In this document: positions 16,531-25,339 of the stretch, piece by piece
Layout of the letters: every line of letters begins with the position of its first letter
How positions within the stretch are numbered: position 1 is the first letter of the stretch
Assembly: GCA_029547045.1 (NCBI GenBank)
Contig: JAKPQL010000083.1
Location: forward strand, 1 to 64,000
Origin: Deltaproteobacteria bacterium
GTDB lineage: Bacteria; Desulfobacterota; Desulfomonilia; UBA1062
Reading direction: 5' to 3'
Length of the DNA: 64,000 nucleotides
Translations under genes and position numbers: made by a program
Notes under the pieces: generated by a model
What the model was told of the DNA's origin: nothing
Databases searched by the model: none
Seen by the model: only the letters and a program-made list of their open reading frames with translations

Positions 16531-17624
16531 GCGAGTGCACGATCCTCATGGTGGCGGGCGAGGCGAGCGCCGACGCCCATGCCGCACAGGTGATCAGGGC
16601 GCTGCGGGCGCTGATGCCCCACTGCAGGTTCGTCGGCATGGGCGGGCCCCGGATGCAAGAGGCGGGCATGGAGTGTGCCTGGGGCATGGACGAGCTCTCG
16701 GTGATGGGGTTCACGGATGTGGCCCGGCGCATCAGGCACATCTACCGCGTCTTTGCAGGCATCAAGGAGCTCATGGGGACGCAGAGGCCGTCGCTCTTCA
16801 TCCCCGTGGACCTGCCGGATTTCAACATGCGCCTCTGCCGGCACGCCAGGGACCTCGGCATCAGGGTGCTCTACTACATCGCGCCCCAGGCGTGGGCATG
16901 GAGGCGCTCCCGGGCCCGGACCCTGGCCCGGATCACCGACGGCCTGGCCGTCATCTTCCCCTTCGAGGAGGCCTTCTTCCGGGCATCCGGGGTCAACGCC
17001 CGGTACGTGGGGCACCCCTTCATGGAGGATGCCGGACAGATACCAGGCTCCATGTCCTCGTGGCCCCCCCGGCGTATCGCCATGCTGCCCGGGAGCAGGC
17101 GCCACGAGATCAGCCGGATCCTGCCCGTCATGATGGACGCCAAGCGGCGCATCGCTCTGACACACCCGGGCCTCGACTGGGTCCTGCCCGTGGCCCGCGG
17201 GATCGACCCTGCAGCAGTCCGCGTCCTGACCGACCCGGACGTGCGGCTTGCGGATTCTCTGCCCGAGGTGGATCTGGCCATGGTGAAGTCGGGCACCTCC
17301 TCCCTGGAGGTGGCGATCCGGGGGGCGCCGGGCGTCATCTGCTACAAGACGTCGCTGGTGAATTATCTCCTTGCAAGGATCTTCGTAAAGATCCACCATA
17401 TCGGCATGCCCAACATCATCGCAGGCAGCACCGTCATGCCCGAGCTCATCCAGGCCGACCTCACCGGCGAGTCCCTGGCCCAGACCATGCTGGCCTACCT
17501 GGAAGACCGCGGCCGCTTCGAGACGGCCCGGCAGGCATGCACGGGGCTGCGCCATGTCCTGGGACCGAAGAAGGCCTCCACCGAAGTGGCCCGGTGGGCC
17601 CGCGAACTGCTGGAGGCCGCATGA
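16527..17624 (+). CDS. lpxB: Lipid-A-disaccharide synthase LpxB
   Basis: A 365-residue GT19 glycosyltransferase: ILMVAGEASADAHAAQVI, FVGMGGPRMQEAGMEC, VDLPDFNMRLCR, YYIAPQAWAWRRSR, MLPGSRRHEISR and VKSGTSSLEVAI. It condenses UDP-diacylglucosamine with lipid X at the inner membrane. The length is normal (360-390). It overlaps the oxidoreductase by ATGA and hands over to msbA by another ATGA. Confidence 0.96.
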   Translation: MSECTILMVAGEASADAHAAQVIRALRALMPHCRFVGMGGPRMQEAGMECAWGMDELSVMGFTDVARRIRHIYRVFAGIKELMGTQRPSLFIPVDLPDFNMRLCRHARDLGIRVLYYIAPQAWAWRRSRARTLARITDGLAVIFPFEEAFFRASGVNARYVGHPFMEDAGQIPGSMSSWPPRRIAMLPGSRRHEISRILPVMMDAKRRIALTHPGLDWVLPVARGIDPAAVRVLTDPDVRLADSLPEVDLAMVKSGTSSLEVAIRGAPGVICYKTSLVNYLLARIFVKIHHIGMPNIIAGSTVMPELIQADLTGESLAQTMLAYLEDRGRFETARQACTGLRHVLGPKKASTEVARWARELLEAA

Positions 17625-19357
17625 GGGACCTCGGCGTCTACCGCAGGCTGCTCACCTACCTGAAGCCCTACCGCCCGAAGCTCGCGGCCTCCATCGTCCT
17701 CACCGCCATCATCGCGGCATCCATGCCGGCCATCGCCCTGCTCGTGAAGAACGTGATGGACGACGTCTTCATCGCCAGGGACATGTTCATGCTCAAGCTC
17801 ATCGCCGGTGCCATCGTCGCCATCTACCTCATCAAGACGGTGTGCGACTACTTCAGCTTCTACTTCATGAACGACGTGGGCCAGAGCGTGATCAGGGACA
17901 TCCGCGACAGGCTCTACGGCCACATCCAGACACTGTCCATGCCCTTCTTCATCCGTACCCCCACGGGCATCCTCATGAGCCGCATCACCAACGACGTGAA
18001 CCTGGTGCAGCTCTCGGTGACCGAGAGCGTCACCGAGTTCATCCGGCAGACGCTGACGCTCATCGGTCTGATCTGCGCGGTCTTCTACCGCGACTGGCAG
18101 CTCGCGCTCCTGGCCATGCTCGTGTTCCCCCTGGTCGTCTACCCCATCAACCGCTTCGGCCAGCGCCTGAAACGTTACTCCACCCGGAGCATGAAGGTCA
18201 TGGGCAGCGTCATGAGCATCCTGAACGAGGCCATCAGCGGCATCAGGATCGTCAAGGCCTACTCCATGGAGGACTACGAGACAGACCGCTTCGCGAAGGA
18301 GAACATGAACTACTACCGGAACTGGATGAAGCGGGTCTCGGTGCGGGCCCTGTCGGGCCCCCTCCTGGAGCTCATCGGCGGCCTCGGAACGGCCCTGCTC
18401 CTGTGGTACGGGGGCTCGCGGGTCATCGAAGGAGCCATGTCCCCGGGCGACTTCCTGTCCTTCATAACCGCCCTGTCCCTGCTCTACTCCCCCATCCGGA
18501 AGCTCAACAAGGTAAACATCGAGATCCAGGAGGGCATCGCTGCATCACGCAGGATCTTCGAGCTCATGGACACCCAGCCAGAGATCATGGAAAAGCCCAA
18601 TGCCATCGAGCTGGGCCGGGTCCCGGGGGACTTCGAGCTCAAGGGCGTATGGTTCAGCTATACGAATGACGAAACCTATGCCCTCCAGGACATCAGCTTC
18701 TCCGTGGATAAAGGCTCCACCGTTGCCCTCGTGGGGGAGTCGGGGTCAGGCAAGTCCACGGTGGCCAACCTCATGCCCCGCTTCTTCGACGTGAGCAGGG
18801 GGGCGATCCTCGTCTCGGGCACCGACATCAGGGACGTCACCCTGCGCTCGTTGCGCGACAACATGGCACTGGTAACCCAGGAGATGATCCTGTTCGACGA
18901 CACCATCCGGAACAACATCGCCTACGGCACGAGATCCGCCACCTTCGAGGAGGTCGTGGAGGCGGCCAGGGCCGCCAATGCTCACGACTTCATCTCGGCG
19001 CTGCCCGACGGGTACGACACGGTGGTGGGAGAGAGCGGGGTGAGGCTCTCGGGCGGCCAACGCCAGCGGATCTGCATTGCCCGGGCCATTGTCAGGAACG
19101 CGCCCATCCTCATCCTGGACGAGGCCACCTCGTCCCTGGACACGGAAAGCGAGCGGGAGGTCCAGGCCGCCCTGGAGCGCCTCATGCAGGGCAGGACCAC
19201 CCTGGTCATCGCCCACAGGCTCTCCACGATTGTCAATGCGGACAAGATCATCGTGCTCAGCAAGGGCCGCGTGGTGGAACAGGGGACCCACCGGGAACTC
19301 CTGGCCGGCGGCGGCCATTATGCGAGGCTCCATGCCCTCCAGTTCGGGAATTCGTAA
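17621..19357 (+). CDS. msbA: Lipid A export ABC transporter MsbA
   Basis: A 578-residue half-transporter with six N-terminal membrane helices and an ABC domain: Walker A GESGSGKST, Q-loop TQEMILFDDT, signature VRLSGGQRQRICIARAI, Walker B ILILDEATSSLD and switch IAHRLSTI. MsbA flips core-lipid A across the inner membrane. The ATG at 17621 overlaps the lpxB stop. Embedding between lpxB and lpxK makes MsbA more likely than a drug exporter. Confidence 0.95.
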   Translation: MRDLGVYRRLLTYLKPYRPKLAASIVLTAIIAASMPAIALLVKNVMDDVFIARDMFMLKLIAGAIVAIYLIKTVCDYFSFYFMNDVGQSVIRDIRDRLYGHIQTLSMPFFIRTPTGILMSRITNDVNLVQLSVTESVTEFIRQTLTLIGLICAVFYRDWQLALLAMLVFPLVVYPINRFGQRLKRYSTRSMKVMGSVMSILNEAISGIRIVKAYSMEDYETDRFAKENMNYYRNWMKRVSVRALSGPLLELIGGLGTALLLWYGGSRVIEGAMSPGDFLSFITALSLLYSPIRKLNKVNIEIQEGIAASRRIFELMDTQPEIMEKPNAIELGRVPGDFELKGVWFSYTNDETYALQDISFSVDKGSTVALVGESGSGKSTVANLMPRFFDVSRGAILVSGTDIRDVTLRSLRDNMALVTQEMILFDDTIRNNIAYGTRSATFEEVVEAARAANAHDFISALPDGYDTVVGESGVRLSGGQRQRICIARAIVRNAPILILDEATSSLDTESEREVQAALERLMQGRTTLVIAHRLSTIVNADKIIVLSKGRVVEQGTHRELLAGGGHYARLHALQFGNS

Positions 19358-20312
19358 CCTCCTGGCGGTCGTCTACGGCGCCGCCATCAGGGTACGGGAT
19401 ACCCTGTACGACATAGGCGCCCTCCCGGTCCGGGCCGTACCGTCCGTGGTGGTGAGCGTGGGCAACATCGAGGCCGGCGGCACCGGCAAGACCCCCTTCA
19501 CCATGGCCCTGGTCTCCATCCTCGCGTCGCGGGGCATACGCACCTGTGTCGTGACCCGGGGCTACCGGGGCAGACTCTCTGGCCCGGTGGTGGTGAGGCC
19601 GGACCACGCGAGCGAGGAAGTGGGAGACGAGGCCCTGCTCATGGCCAGGACGCTGAGCGTACCGGTCATCAAGAGCCCGGACCGCATCAGGGGTGCACTG
19701 CTGGCAAGGGTATGCTGCGGCGCCGAGGTGGTGGTCCTTGACGACGGATTCCAGCACCGCAGGATCCGTCGCGACCTGGACATCGTGTTGGTGAGCCGGG
19801 ACGTCTCGAAGGAGCGGCTTCTGCCCGCAGGACCGCTGCGGGAGCATGCGGGCGCCCTGGCGAGGGCCCATCACGTGGTCGCCATGAAGGGCTCGGGGTT
19901 CCCGGGGCTCGCGGCCGATCTCAGACCCCAATGCCTGGTGGGCACGGACGGCAGAACCTCGTCGCTCGACACCCTTGCGGGCAGGAGCATCCTCGCCTTC
20001 TGCGCCATCGGGAGGCCTGAGCACTTCTTCGGCATGCTCAAAGGCATGTGCTCCCGCCTGGACCGCATCGCCTATCCCGACCACCACCGCTACACCCGGG
20101 GGGATGTAGCGGCAATCATGGATCGGGCGTCAATGGCCGACCTGATCGTGACCACGGAAAAGGACCTGGTGAAGATCGACCCGACCTGGCTGTCAGGGAT
20201 TGCGGAGCGGGTCAGGGCCGTGAGAGTATCCCTGGACATGCCGGGGCTCGAGGACATAGCAGATGGGATCGAAGAACTCGCACGAATGCGCCGTGTTCCT
20301 GGACAGGGATGA
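19332..20312 (+). CDS. lpxK: Tetraacyldisaccharide 4'-kinase LpxK
   Basis: A 326-residue kinase with the LpxK P-loop VSVGNIEAGGTGKTPFTMAL, then VVTRGYRGRL, VGDEALLMA, VVLDDGFQHRRIRRDLDIVL and LPAGPLREH. It phosphorylates the 4' position of the lipid A precursor. The N terminus before the P-loop is shorter than in enterobacteria. The ATG at 19332 has GAGG five bases upstream; an in-frame ATG at 19320 is an alternative. It overlaps msbA by 26 bases and gmhB by 50. Confidence 0.94.
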   Translation: MPSSSGIRNLLAVVYGAAIRVRDTLYDIGALPVRAVPSVVVSVGNIEAGGTGKTPFTMALVSILASRGIRTCVVTRGYRGRLSGPVVVRPDHASEEVGDEALLMARTLSVPVIKSPDRIRGALLARVCCGAEVVVLDDGFQHRRIRRDLDIVLVSRDVSKERLLPAGPLREHAGALARAHHVVAMKGSGFPGLAADLRPQCLVGTDGRTSSLDTLAGRSILAFCAIGRPEHFFGMLKGMCSRLDRIAYPDHHRYTRGDVAAIMDRASMADLIVTTEKDLVKIDPTWLSGIAERVRAVRVSLDMPGLEDIADGIEELARMRRVPGQG

Positions 20313-20838
20313 CACCCTCATCCGCGACACCGGCTACCTGAGCGACCCGGATGGCATCGAGATCCTCCCCGGGGCCGTGGAGGGCTTGCGACTGCTCAAC
20401 GAGGCGGGGATACCGGCCATCGTGGTCACCAACCAGTCGGCCATCGCCCGGGGCCTGCTGGACGAGAAGACCCTCCATGTCATCCATGCACGGCTGCTGA
20501 AAATGTTCCGGGCCCGAGGCGTGCGCATCGATGCCCTGTACTACTGTCCCCACCACCCCCAGGCCATTGTCGAGCAGTACCGCGTCGCCTGCTCCTGCCG
20601 TAAGCCCGAGCCGGGCATGCTGCTGGAGGCGGCCCGCGATTTCTCCCTGGATCTGCGGCGCTGTTGTCTGGTAGGGGACAAGGCGGAGGACATCCAGGCC
20701 ATCCACCGGGTGGGAGGAACCGGGGTCCTCATCCTGACAGACAGGCAGGTCCGGCTGGAGCCGGGCCCCGAGTACACCGCCTTGGACCTCCGGGACGCGG
20801 TGGAGTGGATACTGGAGAACAGGACGCCATGCACGTGA
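20263..20838 (+). CDS. gmhB: D-glycero-D-manno-heptose 1,7-bisphosphate 7-phosphatase GmhB
   Basis: A 191-residue HAD phosphatase of the histidinol-phosphatase/GmhB group. Motif I is AVFLDRDDTLIRDTGYL, where a second Asp stands in the usual DRDGT position. The zinc-binding loop is YYCPHHP plus CSCRKPEPGM, and the C-terminal motif is CLVGDKAEDIQA. It makes heptose 1-phosphate for ADP-heptose and LPS inner core, fitting its place in the lipid A cluster. The 50-base overlap with lpxK indicates tight coupling. Confidence 0.9.
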   Translation: MGSKNSHECAVFLDRDDTLIRDTGYLSDPDGIEILPGAVEGLRLLNEAGIPAIVVTNQSAIARGLLDEKTLHVIHARLLKMFRARGVRIDALYYCPHHPQAIVEQYRVACSCRKPEPGMLLEAARDFSLDLRRCCLVGDKAEDIQAIHRVGGTGVLILTDRQVRLEPGPEYTALDLRDAVEWILENRTPCT

Positions 20839-21797
20839 TCGCACGCGCCTTCAGCGCTGCCCAGTACTGGGGAACGCGCTTCATGATACGGCTCATCCGC
20901 ACCGCCCCCTACCATGCCGCCATTGCCCTGGGTCGCCTCGTGGGGGTCCTCCTGTTCGCCTGCATGCCGCTGCGCAGGAAGCTCGTAATGGTGCAGATGG
21001 AGGCCGCCCTGGGCACGCCGGACACCTTCCGGCTCGCCCTGAAGGTCTTCATGAACCAGGGCGAGATCCTGGTGGACACCGTGCGGTACGCGTACATGGA
21101 CGACGCAGAGATCAGGAACAGGATCAGGGTGGAGGGCAAAGAGCACCTGGAAGAGGCCCTCGGGAGGGGCGCGGGCGTCATGATGATCACCGGCCACATC
21201 GGCAACTGGGAAATCCTCTCCCACCTGCCCCGGCTCCTGGGCATTCAGTTCTGCGTCATGGCGGACAGGCGCAAGGACGCACGGCTCGAGTCGCTCATCG
21301 ACGATATCCGCGCGAAGAGTGGCGCCACCATCCTGCCGCCCAAGGGCAAGGCCCTCATGCTCATCCGGGAACTGAAGAAAGGAAACACCATCGGCATGGT
21401 CGTGGACCAGAAGGGAAGCCGGTCCGGAGGGATCTTCTGCGACTTTCTCGGCATGCCCGCGCCCACCAACCCTGCACCCGCCCTCATCGCCATCAAGGGG
21501 GGCGCCCTCGTGCTGCCGGTGTGCGCCCTCAGGGAGCGCTCCGGGTTCCTCGTGCGCTTTTTCCCGGCCATGGACGCAGCGGCCTTCGGCCGGGGGCCAG
21601 AGGCCATCCATGCACTGAGCCAGCGCATGCAGTCCTGGGTGGCCGAGGTGGTGAGCCGGCACCCGGACCAGTGGTTCTGGCTGCACAGCAGATGGGTCAA
21701 GCGGAAGACCGCCTCGAAGATCATCCAAAGCGGCAGGGACTTCCGCGCTTCGGTCATCGACCTCGCCGGACAGACCCGGCAGGAGGGCGCTTCATGA
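20829..21797 (+). CDS. Lipid A late acyltransferase, LpxL/HtrB family (first of a tandem pair)
   Basis: A 322-residue membrane-associated acyltransferase. An N-terminal hydrophobic anchor is followed by the catalytic HX4E motif in MMITGHIGNWEILSHLPRLL, then QFCVMADRRKDARLE, IRELKKGNTIGMVVDQKGSR and FLGMPAPTNPAPALIAIKGG. It adds a secondary acyl chain to Kdo-lipid A. It overlaps gmhB by 10 bases and the next, homologous gene by ATGA. Confidence 0.92.
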   Translation: MHVIARAFSAAQYWGTRFMIRLIRTAPYHAAIALGRLVGVLLFACMPLRRKLVMVQMEAALGTPDTFRLALKVFMNQGEILVDTVRYAYMDDAEIRNRIRVEGKEHLEEALGRGAGVMMITGHIGNWEILSHLPRLLGIQFCVMADRRKDARLESLIDDIRAKSGATILPPKGKALMLIRELKKGNTIGMVVDQKGSRSGGIFCDFLGMPAPTNPAPALIAIKGGALVLPVCALRERSGFLVRFFPAMDAAAFGRGPEAIHALSQRMQSWVAEVVSRHPDQWFWLHSRWVKRKTASKIIQSGRDFRASVIDLAGQTRQEGAS

Positions 21798-22768
21798 AGG
21801 AAGGGATCAAAGACCTGGCCTCCAGGGCCATGGCTCTCGGTGCCAGGGCCTTCCTGCTCCTCATCCGGGTGCTGCCCTACCCGGCGGCGCTCGCTTTGTT
21901 CAGGGGCCTGGCCCTCATTGCCTGGATGGTCGATGCCTTCCACCGCAACGTGGCCGTCACCCAGATCCGCTCCGCGCTGCCCGCCGAGAATGCGGCCCTG
22001 CTGACGCTCAGGGTCTTCACGAACCAGGCGGACATCCTGGTGGACACCATCCGGTACGCCTACCTGAGCGATGACGAGATCAGGGCGCGCGTCACGGTGG
22101 AGGGCAGGGAGCACCTCGCTAAGGCGCTGGCCTCGGGCAGGGGGCTCATGATGCTCACCGGCCACGTGGGCAACTGGGAGATCCTCCTGCACCTGCCCCG
22201 CATCCTGGGCATAGAGTTCTGCGTCATGGCGGACAGGCGCAACGACCCCCGGCTGGAGGCCATCGTGAACGAGGTCCGCGCGCTGAGCGGCGCCACCATC
22301 CTGCCGCCCACGGGAAAGGCCCTCATGCTCATCCGGGAGCTGCGAAAGGGCCGCACCATCGGCATCGTCGCCGACGGCCGGGCCGGCCCCAGGGAGGCAG
22401 TGTACTGCGACGTGTTCGGCATGCCAGCGCCCACCAACCCTGCCCCGGCCTTCATCGCCATCAAGGGGGGCGCCCTGGTGCTGCCGGTGTGCGCCCACAA
22501 GATCGGCGGCACCTACCGCATCAGGTTCGCGGAACCCTTCGACGCCGCGGCACGGGGCACGAAAGACGAGGCCGTGCGGGACCTGAGCGCACGCATGCAG
22601 TCATGGGTGGAATCCATGGTGCGCGAGCACCCCCACCAGTGGTTCTGGCTGTACAGCCGCTGGGTGAACCGCTCCGACATGAGGGATATCATCAGGCAGG
22701 GGAAAGGACTCAGGGAATTCCTGATGCACCGGGGCATGAACCCTGACGGACCGCATCTGACATCTTGA
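21794..22768 (+). CDS. Lipid A late acyltransferase, LpxL/LpxM family (second of a tandem pair)
   Basis: A 324-residue paralogue of the preceding protein, colinear over its length: HX4E in MMLTGHVGNWEILLHLPRIL, then EFCVMADRRNDPRLE, TILPPTGKALMLIRELRKGR and FGMPAPTNPAPAFIAIKGG. The key difference is in the MVVDQKGS-like segment, which here reads IVADGRAGP. The pair probably divides the two secondary acylations (LpxL/LpxM-like), but which does which cannot be assigned. It ends the long run that began at lysS; a tRNA promoter overlaps its stop codon. Confidence 0.92.
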   Translation: MKEGIKDLASRAMALGARAFLLLIRVLPYPAALALFRGLALIAWMVDAFHRNVAVTQIRSALPAENAALLTLRVFTNQADILVDTIRYAYLSDDEIRARVTVEGREHLAKALASGRGLMMLTGHVGNWEILLHLPRILGIEFCVMADRRNDPRLEAIVNEVRALSGATILPPTGKALMLIRELRKGRTIGIVADGRAGPREAVYCDVFGMPAPTNPAPAFIAIKGGALVLPVCAHKIGGTYRIRFAEPFDAAARGTKDEAVRDLSARMQSWVESMVREHPHQWFWLYSRWVNRSDMRDIIRQGKGLREFLMHRGMNPDGPHLTS

Positions 22769-22794
22769 CTTTTCCGTGCGCTCCCCGGTATACC
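22765..22794 (+). promoter_or_regulatory. Sigma-70 promoter for tRNA-Cys
   Basis: TTGACT (22765-22770) and TATACC (22789-22794) are separated by 18 bases. The predicted start near 22801 lies about 16 bases before the tRNA. The -35 box overlaps the stop codon of the upstream acyltransferase gene. Confidence 0.7.
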
Positions 22795-22816
22795 TAGGAG
22801 GCTCCGGTCAGGACAG

Positions 22817-22891
22817 GGCGGCATAGCCAAGTGGTAAGGCGACGGTCTGCAAAACCGTTATTCACCGGTTCAAATCCGGTTGCCGCCTCCA
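22817..22891 (+). tRNA. tRNA-Cys (GCA), CCA encoded
   Basis: The acceptor stem GGCGGCA pairs with TGCCGCC (22881-22887), followed by discriminator T and genomic CCA. The anticodon loop CTGCAAA gives GCA, and the T arm GGTTCAAATCC is intact. The D loop has the GTGGTAAGGC form. nikR follows 78 bases downstream. Confidence 0.97.
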
Positions 22892-22969
22892 TTCTTCACT
22901 CTCCTGCAAGAGTCATTGTCGTTGACACGCACCATGGGACTGTGGCACGAATCAGATCGGAGGTGCCAC

Positions 22970-23386
22970 ATGTCGGAACTCGTACGGTTCGGCGTTTCCC
23001 TGGAAAAGGGCCTGCTCCACCGGTTCGATGACCTCATAGAAAGTCGCGGGTACGCCACCCGCTCCGAGGCGCTGCGCGACCTCATCCGCCAGGAACTGGT
23101 GAAGCAGGAGTGGGAGAACGACCAGGAGGTGGCGGGCACCATCACCTTCATCTACGACCACCACCAGCGGGGGCTCTCGAGCCGGCTCACCGACATCCAG
23201 CACGACCACCAGGACATCATCATCTCCACCCAGCACATCCACCTCGACCACCACAACTGCCTGGAGATCGTGGCGGTCAGGGGCAGGGCCAGCGGGGTGC
23301 AGGAGCTCGCAGATTCGCTGCGGTCCGTCAAGGGCGTGCGGCACGGCGCGCTCAGCATGACCAGCACCGGCAAGGCCATCGAGTAA
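22970..23386 (+). CDS. nikR: Nickel-responsive regulator NikR
   Basis: A 138-residue repressor. The N-terminal ribbon-helix-helix is SELVRFGVSLEKGLLHRFDD with RGYATRSEALRDLIR. The C-terminal ACT-like nickel domain has TQHIHLDHHNCLEIVAVRG, supplying the His and Cys ligands of the square-planar site. The ATG at 22970 has GGAGGTG upstream, and the length matches the family. It precedes the nickel transporter genes it presumably represses; a candidate operator lies between them. Confidence 0.96.
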   Translation: MSELVRFGVSLEKGLLHRFDDLIESRGYATRSEALRDLIRQELVKQEWENDQEVAGTITFIYDHHQRGLSSRLTDIQHDHQDIIISTQHIHLDHHNCLEIVAVRGRASGVQELADSLRSVKGVRHGALSMTSTGKAIE

Positions 23387-23399
23387 GACCCGGGTTATC

Positions 23400-23455
23400 G
23401 TGTCACGAATCTATTATTCGTATTTTATTTTGACACATTTTATCATTTTGTGTTA
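23400..23455. promoter_or_regulatory. Candidate NikR operator overlapping the nikMN promoter
   Basis: An AT-rich stretch in otherwise GC-rich DNA holds three half-sites: GTGTCAC (23400-23406), TGACAC (23431-23436) and GTGTTA (23450-23455). The last two form an inverted pair with 13 bases between. TTGACA (23430-23435), a perfect -35 box, overlaps the central half-site, so binding would block RNA polymerase. Deltaproteobacterial NikR sites use GTGTTAC-like halves, but their relative orientation here differs from the described form, so the exact arrangement is uncertain. Confidence 0.55.
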
Positions 23456-23488
23456 CTGCAATCTGAAATTCCCGGGAGGTTTCCACCT

Positions 23489-24514
23489 ATGCATATGGCC
23501 GATGCGTTATTATCCCCAACGGTGGGTGGAGTCATGTGGGCAGCTTCAGCCACCGGGATCGCGTACTGCTCGAAAAAGGTGAAGGAGCATCTGGACGAGC
23601 GGGCCGTGCCCCTCATGGGGGTGCTCGGGGCGTTCGTGTTCGCAGCCCAGATGATCAACTTCACCATCCCCGGCACCGGCTCCAGCGGCCACCTGGGCGG
23701 GGGCATGTTACTGGCGATCCTGCTGGGGCCGCATGCGGCCTTCCTGGTGATTGCCTCGGTCCTGGTGGTGCAGGCCCTGTTTTTTGCCGACGGGGGCCTG
23801 CTGGCGCTGGGCTGCAACATCTTCAACCTGGGCTTCTTCCCTGCCTTCATCGGATACCCACTGATCTACCGGAAGATCGTCACCGGCGATGTCACCAGGG
23901 CCAAACTCGTCATGGGTTCCACCCTGGCAGCCGTGGCGAGTCTTCAACTCGGGGCCCTCGGCGTGGTCATCGAGACCCTCGCCTCAGGCATTACAGAACT
24001 CCCGTTCTCCACCTTCGTGATGTTCATGCAACCCATCCACCTGGCCATCGGCCTCGTGGAAGGCATCGTCACCGCAGCGGTGGTTTCCTTTGTCTGGGAG
24101 GCGAACCCGGACATGCTCGGGGGACTGCAGGGCAAGGCCCCTGCCGGCGTGATGCCGCGGAAGGCTATCCTGGCAGCCCTCCTCGCTGTGGCCGTAATCA
24201 CCGGCGGGGTCATCTCCTGGTATGCATCCTCGCATCCCGACGGACTCGAATGGTCCATAGCAAAGGTCTCCGGAAAAGAGGAGCTCGAAAGCCCGGACGG
24301 CATCCACTCACAGCTCGCTTCCCTGCAGGACAAGATCGCATTCCTGCCGGATTACTCATTCAGGAACACCGCCGAAGCCGCAGAGTCTCTGCAGGGGGAT
24401 GCGTCGTCCAGGCTCGGCACATCGGTGTCGGGCATCCTCGGGGGCTCCGTCGTTCTGTGCCTCGCCTTCCTGGTGGGGTTCATCCTGAAGAAATTCGCCG
24501 TCAAGAATGGCTGA
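23489..24514 (+). CDS. nikMN: ECF nickel transporter substrate-capture protein, NikM-NikN fusion
   Basis: A 341-residue membrane protein. The true start is the ATG giving MHMADALLSP; the N-terminal Met-His-Met is the metal-ligand motif of NikM/CbiM, and GGGAG-like sequence precedes it. Seven or so membrane helices follow (PTVGGVMWAASATGIAY, MLLAILLGPHAAFLVIASVL). From about residue 250 a PDGLE motif (PDGLEWSIAKVSG) and a final helix form the NikN/CbiN-like part fused to NikM. NikR upstream points to nickel rather than cobalt. Confidence 0.92.
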   Translation: MHMADALLSPTVGGVMWAASATGIAYCSKKVKEHLDERAVPLMGVLGAFVFAAQMINFTIPGTGSSGHLGGGMLLAILLGPHAAFLVIASVLVVQALFFADGGLLALGCNIFNLGFFPAFIGYPLIYRKIVTGDVTRAKLVMGSTLAAVASLQLGALGVVIETLASGITELPFSTFVMFMQPIHLAIGLVEGIVTAAVVSFVWEANPDMLGGLQGKAPAGVMPRKAILAALLAVAVITGGVISWYASSHPDGLEWSIAKVSGKEELESPDGIHSQLASLQDKIAFLPDYSFRNTAEAAESLQGDASSRLGTSVSGILGGSVVLCLAFLVGFILKKFAVKNG

Positions 24515-24526
24515 TGGAACCATACC

Positions 24527-25339
24527 GTGTCCGAGATCGCGCGTTCGCTCCATGAACTGAATGCCATGGACACCCTGGCCGGAAAGGACAGCCCTGTCCA
24601 CCGCATCGACCCCAGGGCCAAAGTGATCACCTTTGTGGTTTTCGCAGGGTGCGTGGTCTCGTTCCGGAAATACGAGGTTTCGGCCCTCCTCCCCTATTTT
24701 CTCTTTCCAGCGGTCATCCTGCCCCTGGGACGCATACCGATGGGGTTTCTCGCCCGGAAGGTCCTGCTCGTGCTCCCCATCGCCGTGCTCATCGGGATCT
24801 TCAACCCCATCTTTGACCGGACAGTGCTCTTTTCCGTGGCCGGCCTGGGCGTGAGCGGAGGAATGGTGTCTTTCACCTCCATCCTCCTGCGGTTCGTTCT
24901 CACCGTGGTCGCAGCGCTCATGCTCGTCGCCGTGACGGGTTTCAACGGTATCTGTGCGACCCTGGAACGCTTCGGCGTACCCAGAGCCTTCAGCGTACAA
25001 CTCATGATGCTCTATCGATACCTGTTCGTACTCACGGCAGAGGGTGTCCGCATGAGCCGCGCCCGGGAGCTCCGCTCGGTCGGCAGGGCCGGAACGGGCC
25101 TGAGGGACTTCAGCGCTCTGATCGGCCACCTCCTGCTGCGTACCTGGCACCGGGCCCAGCGCATCCACATGGCCATGCTCTCCCGGTGCTTCAGGGGGGA
25201 GTTCTTCCTGAGGAGACCGATGAGGCTGGGCAGCGCCGACATCGTATTCACCCTCGCATGGTCCTCGGCCTTCATTGTCATGCGCCTTGTCAACATGCCA
25301 CAGGCTGTGGGACGGTTCCTCCTGGAGGTGTTCCCATAA
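24527..25339 (+). CDS. nikQ: ECF nickel transporter transmembrane protein NikQ/CbiQ
   Basis: A 270-residue T-component with five or six membrane segments, starting at GTG 24527. Family features are DSPVHRIDPRAKVITFVVF near the N terminus and the Arg-containing coupling motifs MSRARELRSVGRAG and HMAMLSRCFRGEF in the cytoplasmic loop. It couples the ATPase to NikMN. It is 12 bases downstream of nikMN. Confidence 0.93.
   Translation: MSEIARSLHELNAMDTLAGKDSPVHRIDPRAKVITFVVFAGCVVSFRKYEVSALLPYFLFPAVILPLGRIPMGFLARKVLLVLPIAVLIGIFNPIFDRTVLFSVAGLGVSGGMVSFTSILLRFVLTVVAALMLVAVTGFNGICATLERFGVPRAFSVQLMMLYRYLFVLTAEGVRMSRARELRSVGRAGTGLRDFSALIGHLLLRTWHRAQRIHMAMLSRCFRGEFFLRRPMRLGSADIVFTLAWSSAFIVMRLVNMPQAVGRFLLEVFP

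Noticed and set aside
16535-17620. Long frame joined to the MsbA N terminus
   Set aside because: The upstream part is low-complexity shadow of lpxB; MsbA homology starts at ATG 17621.
23152-23379. Minus-strand Trp/Ser-rich frame opposite nikR
   Set aside because: Shadow of the His-rich nikR coding sequence.
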